Source: Mikania micrantha (lineage: Eukaryota > Streptophyta > Magnoliopsida > Asterales > Asteraceae). Taken from it: a stretch of 64,000 bases of DNA. The position numbers were made by a program, and so were the translations under genes. The DNA is taken from assembly GCA_009363875.1 (NCBI GenBank), contig CM018688.1, positions 59,001,001 through 59,065,000 of the forward strand. Reading direction: 5' to 3'. Positions 1-9,187 of the stretch are shown here, piece by piece. Each line of letters opens with the position of its first letter. The stretch's first letter is position 1. The notes beneath the pieces are model-generated. The model had not been told where the DNA came from, did no database searches, and saw only the letters and a list, made by a program, of their open reading frames with translations.

Positions 1-1270
1 GATAACTTCATTGGAGGAATCTAATAAATAAAAGTATCCGATTCACCCTGGGGGGCAAAAAAATGTATTGTGACTTACAGGCTAACTAATTGTGGCCGAG
101 AGTGAAACGTGATATTGTTAAGTATATCGATAATTGCTTGACTTGTGCTCAAGTTAAGGCGGAACATAAAAAGTCGTATGCCAAATTACAGCCTTTGAAG
201 ATTACGATGTGGAAGTGGGAACATATTACGATGGATCTAATCACGAAGCTTCCTAAAACTAGGAAGGGTTATGATAAAATACGGGTCGTCGTAGAACGAT
301 TAACAAAGAGTGCTCATTTTATACCAATCAAGGAGACATATTCTTCCTAGAAGATGTCTGATATTTATGTGAAAGAGGTGGTATCTCGTCACGGGGTGCC
401 AGTGACTATTATGTTCGATCGTGACACTCAGTTCACTACTAGTTTTTGGAAGAATTTAAGGAGGAATTGGGTACAAACCACTATTGAGCACAACATATCA
501 TCCTCAAATAGATAGTCAAACTTACAGAACCATTCAAACACCGAGGACATGTTACGGGCGTGCATAATTGACTTTGGAGGAAGTTGAGATAATTACTTAC
601 CTTTGGCAGAGTTTTCCTACAATAACAGTTATCATTCCAGTCTTGGAATGCCTTCTTTTGAAGTATTGTATGGGAGAAAATGTAGAACTCCCATGTTTTT
701 AGGAGAAGTGGGACTAAGATAACTCTCTAGTAAAAAGGTAGTAACGGGGATTAAGGAACGAATTAATCAAATTCGGGCTCATTTAAAAGCGGCGCAATAC
801 CGTCAGATATCGTACACAGATAAACAGAGGAGACTGATTGAATTCCAAACGGGAGACTTTGTTTTGCTAAAGGTTTATCCTAGGAAGTGGGTGATTCGTT
901 TTCGAAAGCGGGGGAAGCTTAGCCCACGATTTATTGGACCATTTAAGATCAAAGCTCAGATTGGCGAGGTTGCCAATCGCATAGATGCCGAAGGAGTTGA
1001 GTGGGATTTACAATACATTCCACATGTCTTATCTGCAAAAGTGCTTGGCAAACAAATCGTCTTATGTGCAACTGGAGGATTTGGTGATTGAAGATAAACC
1101 CAATTATATTGAAAAACCAGTGGCCATCTCGAATAATAAAGTCAGAAACTTCAGAATAAGACGATTAACCAAGTGATGGTGCAATGGAAGAATAGGTGGG
1201 GTTCTAATGCTACATGGGACTCGGAGGATGAAATGCGGAAATTTCATCCTTTTATTTTTGAGGTATGATG
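1..1270 (+). pseudogene. Decayed Ty3/gypsy pol 3' end (element E)
   Basis: Remnant of the integrase and C-terminal region of a plus-strand LTR retrotransposon. From about 90 to 350 the zinc-binding CLTC and the first catalytic stretch (MDLITKLP) can be read. A TAG stop at 348-350 and later stops and frameshifts break the rest. The second catalytic Asp (FDRDTQF, near 416-436), the EDML, FSYNNSY and LYGRK blocks, and the GDFVLLKV/RKRGKLSPRFIGPF module (about 850-950) still follow in order. A short chromodomain-like tail with TWDSEDE is near 1213-1233. The 5' part lies outside the window. No frame stays open long enough to make integrase. The layout matches the end of element F (61072 upstream), so E is probably a Tekay-type relative. 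Confidence 0.9.
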
Positions 1271-1293
1271 AGGTTGCGGGGACAAAACTTTTG

Positions 1294-1308
1294 TAAGGAG
1301 GGGAGAAT
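1294..1308 (+). other. Polypurine tract of element E
   Basis: A purine-rich run (TAAGGAGGGGAGAA) sits directly before a TG that opens the next repeat. It occupies the same place as the tract before the 3' LTR of element F (61058-61069). In this family it primes plus-strand DNA synthesis. Confidence 0.7.
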
Positions 1309-1309
1309 T

Positions 1310-3201
1310 TGTATCGAACCATTTCAAGAAATATTATAAAACGAATATAATTGATGAAATGTTAAAATTATGTTTACGTATATATATTTAGTGGGTGTCT
1401 TACTAATATTAAATAATGCAATTATTTAAGGGTGGGTGTTAACTAACTTAATTAAGTTAGATATATACTAATTAAATTTAAGTAATTATTGAGGGGTTAA
1501 AGGTGTAAATGGCTGAAATTTGAACTTAAGAGGTTAATATAACAAATTGGGGTCAAAATTGGTCAAGAGACCACCCCAATTCTTCCAGCATTATACTACA
1601 ACAGGGTATGAAATTTTATGGTGTTTTGGTGTAATTTTCGTGGGTCTCTTATATAGGTGTGGGGAAAATGTGTGAAACGTCAAATTGAGTGTTTTGAGGG
1701 TGTTAAAAGTTGTTATTCTTAGTGATAAACATGTAAAAACAAATTTTTGATCATGCTCTTTCTTGATTGATGAAATATGATAAATGTGGTTTGTAAGGTT
1801 CATGGAGTTTTATGAACTAGGGGGTTAAAGTTAGTTTTGAAAGTTGGAGATTAGATCATGATTTCATGAAGTTGTTATAGTTTGTTTATGAATATGATGA
1901 ACTTGTTCATCTTGTAAATCAAGAATAAAGTTAGATAGAGGTGTTATTGATCAATGATTGTAGGTAGATAGATATATGCATATGAGGTGTTTGATGAAAT
2001 GTCAATTAAGGTGTTTAACTTAAAAATGTGTTTTAAGTTTAAGGTGGTATGAAATAAGCATGTATATAATCAAAAATGGTGGATTGGTATGAATATGGGT
2101 GTGAAAGTTGGATAGGAATGGTGATATTGGGTCAAATGGGTGTAATTTTCTAGTTTTAGTAAACTCTTTTATTAAACATATTAGTTGTGATAATAGGAAA
2201 CAATAGTGGAATAAAATGACTAGAAAGGAGATTGTTGTGGTTGATAACTTGTCAGGACAAGGTAAGTTACCAATCTGTTATACTGGTTTTATGCATATAT
2301 GTGTATATGTGTATTTAGAAGTATGTGGAATATACATTCAATGTTGAAATTGGGTGAATTGGTGTTTGTATAATTGGTGTTTGACAATAAGATGCAATAG
2401 GCGTTTTATTTGCTTAGTTATTGTAATTTATTTTGTTTACAGGTTGTGTGGATGAATATTGAATGATTCACAAGTGCTATGAACTTCTTACCTTGATCTC
2501 TATAGGTCAGATTCTGGAAAATCTTCTGGCATAACCATGTTCCCTAGAACATGCCCATGTTGCGCATGCAGCTCTGAAATGGTAATAAGTTGACTTATTT
2601 CACGCAGATTCTATTGTCGAATTCAATTGGTTTGGGCATGAATGAGAGATTTAAGTGGTTTTGGGTGAAAACGACCCGTTAGTAAATCGTTTTGTGCTCG
2701 GGTTGAATAATATCATCAAATTACGTTTGGGGCATTATTATAGTATCCATATGGTGTTATGCGATACATTTGGGGGAAAAGGTGGATGACTTAATGTGGT
2801 GTTTTTTAGGCGAATGAAAAGAGTGATAATGGATGCGATCGAATAACTTGCAAGAGCTCGGATTGAACACGTTTTTGGTTGAAACCCAACTTTTTGTGAA
2901 CGGTTGTAAATGACATAAGGTGTTATTACAATTAACATGGTTTTAAATGGTTTTAGAGACTGGTTGGGTTTAGAGACAGGCTGGGTTTTTTTGGTTATCA
3001 AACTTGATGTTTTAGTTTGAAAAAAATATGGGACGTAAATTGAAATGTTGTTTTAAAACACTTGTTATACATGTGTGAATTTTGGGGCTTACAAGTAGCC
3101 TCTGATTCATTCTTTGTTGGTCTATCATATGTTGCTTAACATGTTGAAACATAGTCAAAATTTTATTATTAGACATAATCATGGGAGTTGAAGTAGTCAT
3201 A
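1310..3201 (+). repeat. 3' LTR of element E, partial
   Basis: Begins with TGTATCGAACC right after the polypurine tract. No CA end or PBS-type boundary is visible before 3202, where a minus-strand LTR (D) starts, so this LTR is interrupted or truncated. It is AT-rich and has no long ORF. A good donor-like AAGGTAAGT lies near 2260. No second copy is in the window, so neither LTR length nor age can be given. Confidence 0.6.
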
Positions 3202-5105
3202 TGTCACACCCCGAGCCGGCGGGCTGGATCGACTTTCCCGTCGAGCGGAAGGTTCTCGGGGCGTGATACCGTGAGATAATCTTAGTGATCATATTGTTTA
3301 CATGGCACATGATATATAATGAGAAATGCTAACATGACATTCAATACATAGAACTACAAAGTTAAATTACACAGTACGTGTTCGTAATTTAACTAGGTAA
3401 ATCTACTCAAAAGAATTAGATAGTTTCTATCTTGTAGCTGCACAAGATATACAAAAGAGATTTGAAATTTCATCAAAATATATGCATCCAAAAAGCAAAC
3501 TAGGTCTTCTATAAAGTCCTCTAGCTTAATCACTGATACTTGGTAACTAGACCTGTTCATTACCTGAGAAAACATGCATTTAAACAAAGTCAACACTAGG
3601 TTGGTGAGTTCATAAGTTTAGTTATTTAAAAACTTTCAGAGTTATTTACACTACATCTTGTATTACCCAAGTATTAGTTATTCTCATTTGACATTAAGTC
3701 ATCCCCATGTCCTCTCTATAGATACACATACAGATAGGATATTGTCCAGTCAAGCATGCTTATGCATACGTAGGGGACAAGCCCCAGCCGACATCCCACC
3801 ACACACTTGACATAACTCAATCCCACCTGTATTGTATCTATAGATACCCATTTCATCACACATTGATTTACTCACAATTAGAATTTTCCATATGATAACC
3901 CATTACATTACCATGATATCAACATGGCATAATAGGTATCTAAATAGTACAATTCTCCTCAGTTTAAATGGTGGACTACCACAGATATTAATGGTGGTAT
4001 GTACTTCTATGTTGCAGAGAGTAATAATATCCAAAGTTATTAATGATGGATTACCACAGTTATAAGTGGTGGTATTACTTCTATATTGTGAAGAGTAATA
4101 ATATCAACAGTTATTAATGGTGGATTACCACAATTATGAATGGTGGTATACTCTTTGACTTACTATTACTCACATCTGATTAGGAAGGGAGAGTAAGTCT
4201 GACACGTAGTCATATCCTAATAGGTGATCAAAATTGAATTGACCACATTGCAGCCACCACAAAGGCAAACCACAATGTCCACAATTAAATCCGGATTCAT
4301 TAGTTTTCACAAGACCTCACAACTAGCTGCCACCAGCTTATGACCTGAGTGAAGTCAATCTCTCAGTCTGCCAGTCCACAGAATAGAAGTGGTGAGATAA
4401 TTAGCAAACACTATCGTACTCTCATCACCCGTGTTAGAAATGATAGAGTTGAAATAGGCTGACTAAAAATCAAAAGTATTCTCATAGTTATCAACCCATA
4501 GTCATCAACTCATAGCAATCCAATAGGCATAACACACATGTTCTCATAGGTATAACAGATCAATTCGCTTAGAATTAATTTGAATTATTCCCAATACTTT
4601 GCAGTTATAATTTTCCTTAAAATTAATAAAATAATTTAATAGGAATAACATGTATTCCTCATGAGAGTTACAGTTGTATTCATAGAGGAATAATAGTGTT
4701 ATCACTTTCTAATCGTAGATATTGTCTAAAAGGAATAACCGTTATAAACTCGCAGTCATAAATTCTTACATAATAAGACATATAGATGTAGTAACAAGGT
4801 AAAACCCTTATTACTATACAGTGTACTAAAACATTTAATAAAAGTTTTAGCATGTTCTCAGCCCCGCAGTTAAAACTAAAAGATTAATAAAAAGGGGCAT
4901 ATAAACTCACCTGGATGTTGTAGTGGTTGACTAAGTAATCAAGAATTGCACGCACTCTTTGTTGTTGTGATGTGGTTGTATTCAAAGCCTGTGTTGAATT
5001 CAATGTTGTTTGTAACTTATAAGTACGATTTATCATTTCGTAGGTTAACCCTAAAGTTGGTTAACTTTTATAGTCTTTGTACTCGGATTTTTCTTGAACT
5101 CATTT
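3202..5105 (-). repeat. LTR fragment D, minus strand, cut by element A
   Basis: Starts with TGTCACACCCCGAGCCGGCG, the inverted 3' end shared by the LTRs of A, B and C. Read on the minus strand it carries the same ordered blocks: CAG/GTGAGT (donor G at 4910), the GGGGCTGAGAACATG block, CTCACCAAC, TTGAC and TTCTCAG/GT (3564). It stops at 5105, where element A was inserted into the sequence CATTT. The rest should lie after 17821, but I could not find its TG end, so it may be truncated there. It may be a solo LTR or the remains of an element. Confidence 0.75.
3969..4165. repeat. Imperfect tandem repeat inside LTR D
   Basis: About two and a half copies of a unit near 78 bp, built from GTGGATTACCACAGTTAT, GGTGGTAT and AGAGTAATAATATC. 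Each unit contains the small inverted pair GGTGG...CCACA. It lies between the donor-like and acceptor-like blocks of LTR D, where element C has a different array (GTCTCATATA). Confidence 0.7.
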
Positions 5106-6186
5106 TGTAACATCAGTGCCGGAACCGTTACCGGAACAGTGATCTCTACAGTACATGAACAGTGAAACAGGTATGAATCATACACATTTCAGTAATTTTC
5201 ATATTCATGTCATTTATCATTATCATGGTGAGTTGTCATAGAACAGTTTCAGACACATTTAACAGAAACACAGTTCAGAACAATGGTTCTTGAGTCGGAT
5301 AATAATCTGGCAATACAGAACCATCATGTGATTATTTGCTTAGGACTTAGTATGTATAAACGTATGTGAGGCTTTACAGAACAAAACACACGAATATCGT
5401 TATGTGAATGCTAAATGGACGGGTTATTCGTATAGGTGACGATCTGTACGAATATATCTGAAAGTTTAACGTTCTGAATGATATTCTATAATTAGAAAAC
5501 AAGATTGAAAAGTATAGTTATCGTCGTGTTCGTGCGGGTGACGATTCGAACGAATACGCGCGACGACTGTACATTTCGATTTAAACAGTTTATTAATATT
5601 TTATTTTAATAGATAAGAAGATATTAGTTAATTTATTAGGAATTACCACCTAGAATAAATAAATAAATTCTATTTTATAATCGTATCGTTTCGCCGCGAA
5701 AACCACGCGAAACCGGCACATTACGCGAAACCGAACGAGACCAAACGACCGGGTATTTTTCCCCACATTTAATGTGGTCATAAAGACCACACCTACCCCA
5801 TTTCTCTCTCTTCTCACCTCCATCTCGTTCTCTCACTCTCTCTCTAGTTTTTCATTCAAGCAACGATCTTCTCTCTAAGATTTGGAAGTCCAATCCTTGG
5901 TGGATTCAAGCAAATTTGGTGTCATCTTGATCCTCTCATCTCGTAGATCACGGGAGTACAACTTATTTGAGCTTTCATCCACGAAATCTAAGGTAAACAT
6001 CCATTATATTTTCGGTTTTAGAGGGTTTTTCACGAGTTCATTTGTTTTGCGATTATAATCAATGATAAACACACAAAATACTTGAGTTGAGGTGTTATAC
6101 GCACTTAGGCACTGTTAGGATTGAGTTTGTAACAGGTTTAGCGTTCTAGAAGGAGATGATAGCACAGGTTCGTGGTTTCACCCAGT

Positions 6187-6550
6187 CGGCCGAACCCTTT
6201 CAAGCGGCTAAGGACTAGCCGAACCCTCATCTAGGTTAGCCGAACTAGGAACGAACCCTGCAACCTTCTGGAAGCCGAACCCTGTGCTTAGCCTGCACCG
6301 AACCATTTTACTGCAACGAACCCTGCAAACCACGTGCGGCGAACCCTGCACCAACCTGCCATCAACGAACCCTGTAACGAACCCTTTTTGCCTCTGCAAC
6401 GAACCTGAAACCTCTGGCGAACCATACTTGGCCGAACTATAGCACCACGAACCCTTGCATGGCCGAACCCTGGCCATGCAACCCACGAACCCAAGGTGAA
6501 CGAACACTATGAGCTAGGCGAACCATGATGAGCCGAACCCTAACAGGAAA
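6187..6550 (+). repeat. CGAACC-rich array, 5' LTR of A
   Basis: More than twenty short occurrences of CGAACC, GCCGAACC or CGAACCCTGCA at irregular 10-25 bp spacing, in a stretch far richer in GC than its surroundings. It has no coding signal; the short minus-strand ORFs across it are by-products of the repeat. The array begins about 190 bp after the donor-like AAGGTAAAC at 5993. Similar arrays occur at the same relative place in B, C and S2. Confidence 0.85.
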
Positions 6551-7130
6551 TTCTTATAGGTTCGCTGCCAAGGGGCTGATGTAAATCAAATTTTGACAAA
6601 ATCATAGGGTAGAAGTGACATGTATGCATGGAATACACTATGAGAGTGCATGGGAAGGCACGTAGACTATGCATGGAATAAATCACTTAGAATTTTGCAT
6701 GGGATTTCATGGGAATAACATAGAATGTGGATAAATGATGTTGGAGTCTTGTGAATCTAAATGACTTAAACGGAACAATCAAAGACTAACAATGGACTTA
6801 GGTGGATTCAATGGGATGTAATTGAGTTCATCACATGTCTAACATTATAGACTTCAAGTAATGAGATTTCATTAAAAAGAAGTTGGTAAATCAATTAGAA
6901 GTCAAGTATTTTCAATTGGGCTTAAATGGGCCCAATGGGACTTGATTAAGTCCATCACATGTTTAACGAGTAATGAAATTTAGTAATTTTTCTAAAATCT
7001 TGTTTAATTTGAAATCATAAATGGCATTGATTTCCTTTAAGTTTACTTGATTATAAAAGTATTGTAATGTTAGGTTTAAAGACTTGTTTGATTTAAATTA
7101 CTTACTTGAATTGATTGATTGGGAACTTGT

Positions 7131-7139
7131 TATAAATAG
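7131..7139 (+). promoter_or_regulatory. TATA-like motif in LTR A (TATAAATAG)
   Basis: A close match to a plant TATA box, 328 bp before the CAG/GTGAGT block. Element B has TATAAATA at the matching place (28181-28188 and 37031-37038, minus strand). It competes with two other candidates: the CT-rich leader region near 5800 and TATATATAAG at 8511. Which one is used cannot be decided from sequence. Confidence 0.4.
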
Positions 7140-7714
7140 ACGATTTAATTGTCTGGAATTGTTTTAAAAACAAAGGAAACTCTGCCGAAATTTTTCTAAA
7201 ACATAAAAGAGAGTTGTTATGACTAACTATGGGAATTGGGATCATAAGAAGGGTAATTAAGATAGAGTAGATCTTAGATACATTCAGTATTAAGACACTT
7301 AGTTGCACACACAACAAGACTCAAGGTCTTAGGCACAACGACTACTACGCGTACTTATTATATCCGAAATTCTTATAAAATAACTCAGGAACCGAAGATA
7401 CTTAGCTTACATACAGGAGCGCGCATTTTGTGTTAGATCAAATTACATAGCAGCACAGGTGAGTTCATTGCCCCTTTTCTAACATTTTTGTTTTAAAACG
7501 CGGGGCTGAGAAGCATGCGTAAACTGTTTACTTAAATTGTTTACTTTAATGCTTTTAAATTAATATGTTTTACATATATATAAATGATATCCTAGACCAT
7601 GTCTAGGAAGGTTTTATGCAGGTTTATTAACTGATTTACTTATATATTAAGTGAATAATCAAGTTAAACTTAACTTTTCAACCAGTCAAAACATTTCAAA
7701 CAAATCAAATCAAT

Positions 7715-7866
7715 CATTTTGACAAAACAAAGGGTGTGAGTTCAAGGGATCAAAACAAACATTTTGACAAAACAAGTGGGTGAGTTCAATGGATCAAGAC
7801 AAACATTTTGACAAAACAAGTGGGTGAATTCAAGGGATCAAATCAAACATTTTGACAAAACAAGTG
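7715..7866 (+). repeat. 45-bp tandem repeat in LTR A
   Basis: About four copies of a unit near 45 bp containing CATTTTGACAAAACAAGTGG, GTGAGTTCAAGG and GATCAAA. The same array is in the 3' LTR at about 16511-16662 with one substitution (7777 T versus C). It lies inside predicted intron 2. Confidence 0.8.
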
Positions 7867-8510
7867 TGGGACATCAAGACATCAACAAAACAATCTTTGC
7901 AAAGACAACATTCAATGTTCTACAAACCAAGTGTTTGTTGAACAATGAATCAAGTGTACTACCGATCGATGAATCTTGTATTCTATGATCAACACATCAA
8001 GTACATCTTGTGACAAAATCAGACGATCATTAAATCATTTCTAAGGGATAGTATGGGAAATATCAGAGATAACATTTGCCAACACATTGAATTCAGAAAT
8101 CCTATATTTCAAGAAGTCCTAGCTAGACTGATTGACTTGTAGGTCTTATGTTTGATGATATTTACAGAATTCCCTAACTACTAAGTACCTAGATTGACAG
8201 ACTAGTCTACTCGAGTATGACCATAGGCCCCAATCATAAGGACTTAGATTTTATTAAATGTTTATTTACTTGTTTAATTAAGCATTTATAACTGTTTATA
8301 CAATTGTGTGGTTGATCATATTGTGTGATGAACTTGTGAAATCAACATGGATTTCAAATGATTGTAATTACAGGGACAACAAACAGAAGAACTTATGGGT
8401 TGTGTTGAGGGTAAAAATGCTTAATTATCATTAACAACAGTGTCATATACGGATTAGTATGTGGTGGGACGGTGGCTGGGCGGGCGGTAAGTTCGACCCT
8501 ACATATGCCC

Positions 8511-8520
8511 TATATATAAG
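8511..8520 (+). promoter_or_regulatory. Conserved TATATATAAG motif in LTR A
   Basis: Part of a block (GTGTGGTGGGA...ACATATGCCC TATATATAAGCAT) that is also present in the LTRs of B (about 26960-26976, minus) and C (about 23803-23821, minus), with variants in D and S2. It lies about 500 bp before the PBS. If used as a promoter it would give a short leader with no intron. The 3' LTR copy is at 17307-17316. Confidence 0.4.
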
Positions 8521-9023
8521 CATACCGATTTGGATATTACATGTGAAGTTAATGAGGTTAAGGTCTTTACCAAAGGAAGTTTCAAATCATTTTCAAATCA
8601 TTTTCCAATACTAAACAATATGAACTCACCAACCATGTGTTGACTTTTATCTTGCATGACTTCTCAGGTGACGAACAGGTCAACTAAGGAGTTATTTCTT
8701 TTGGACTAGGACTTCATATAGAAGACTAGTATTTTGGACCTGCATACTTTTGAAGACATCATTATACAAACTATTTTGTATATTTTGTGTAAATACAAGA
8801 TAGTCATTTATTGATGTTTTACAATAGATTTACATTGTTAAATTATAAACGTTACTGCTGTAATTTAACTTTGTAATTCTATTATATTTAGCATTTCTCA
8901 TTAATATCATGTGCAATGTAAACAATCTGATCACTTCGATTATCACTCCCGATATCGCGCCCCGGGAACCTTCCGCCCGACGGGGACTCCGATCCTACCC
9001 CGCCGGCTCGGGGTGTGACAGAT

Positions 9024-9036
9024 TGGTATCAGAGCC
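9024..9036 (+). other. Primer binding site of element A (tRNA-iMet)
   Basis: TGGTATCAGAGCC starts three bases after the LTR end at 9020. It is complementary to the 3' end of plant initiator tRNA-Met, the usual minus-strand primer of Ty3/gypsy elements. The same site is used by B, C and F. Confidence 0.95.
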
Positions 9037-9187
9037 ATGGTTATAGAGAAATATAGGTCACTTATTTAAATGGTTTGGCCTAGACTATAACCTAGGGACC
9101 CTGCATGTAGATAGTATAGGACTTAAGACTTATTTGCATATTGTCTTCTGTATTCGATCGTTGCACTAACCGATAACTTTATTGGTT

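Larger units (their letters stand above)
5993..7416 (+). other. Predicted leader intron 1 of element A
   Basis: Predicted from the sequence only. The donor-like AAG/GTAAAC at 5993 ends a CT-rich leader. The acceptor-like TTACATACAG ends at 7416, before the conserved GAGCGCGCAT. Splicing would leave a 42-nt mini-exon (7417-7458). Comparable donors exist in S2 (GAG/GTAAAT, 42983), C (GAG/GTAAAG, 49224 minus), B (GAG/GTAAAA, 29572 and 38431 minus), F (TAG/GTAACG, 54702) and S1 (AAG/GTAGTC, 21600). The acceptor is less well conserved than the donor. A start of transcription downstream, at the TATA motifs at 7131 or 8511, would make this intron meaningless. Confidence 0.35.
7459..8667 (+). other. 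Predicted leader intron 2 of element A
   Basis: Donor CAG/GTGAGT (GT at 7459) and acceptor GACTTCTCAG (AG at 8666-8667) bound 1209 bp. A branch-point-like TTGAC lies 25-30 bp before the acceptor. The flanking blocks are kept in diverged LTRs while the material between them differs in length and content: B 35664-36928 (donor exon base changed to CAT), C 46487-47809, D 3564-4910, S1 22842-23300, F 55192-55888. That pattern fits selection on splice sites. The 3' LTR copy runs 16255-17463. Transcript data are needed to prove splicing. Confidence 0.5.
5106..9020 (+). repeat. 5' LTR of element A
   Basis: 3915 bp, TGTAACATC to GGGTGTGACA. In order it holds: a CT-rich leader-like stretch (about 5795-5880), a donor-like AAGGTAAAC (GT at 5993), a CGAACC-rich array (6187-6550), TATAAATAG (7131), a donor-like CAGGTGAGT (GT at 7459), the block GCGGGGCTGAGAAGCATGC (about 7500-7518), a 45-bp tandem repeat (about 7715-7866), CTATATATAAGC (8510), an acceptor-like TTCTCAG ending at 8667, and a GC-rich end. 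Substitutions against the 3' LTR were seen at 5391, 6228, 7562, 7777 and 8578. Confidence 0.95.

Noticed and set aside
5101..5105. Shared target duplication CATTT for A and S1, and ACATT for F, as a target preference
   Set aside because: Three of six cases is too few; the others are TTAAG, ACGTA and CTCAC. AT-rich targets explain it.
6208..6507. Overlapping minus-strand ORFs of 99 and 68 codons, repeated at 15004-15303
   Set aside because: They lie on the CGAACC array, exist in several frames at once, and are copied with the LTR. They are by-products of a GC-rich repeat.
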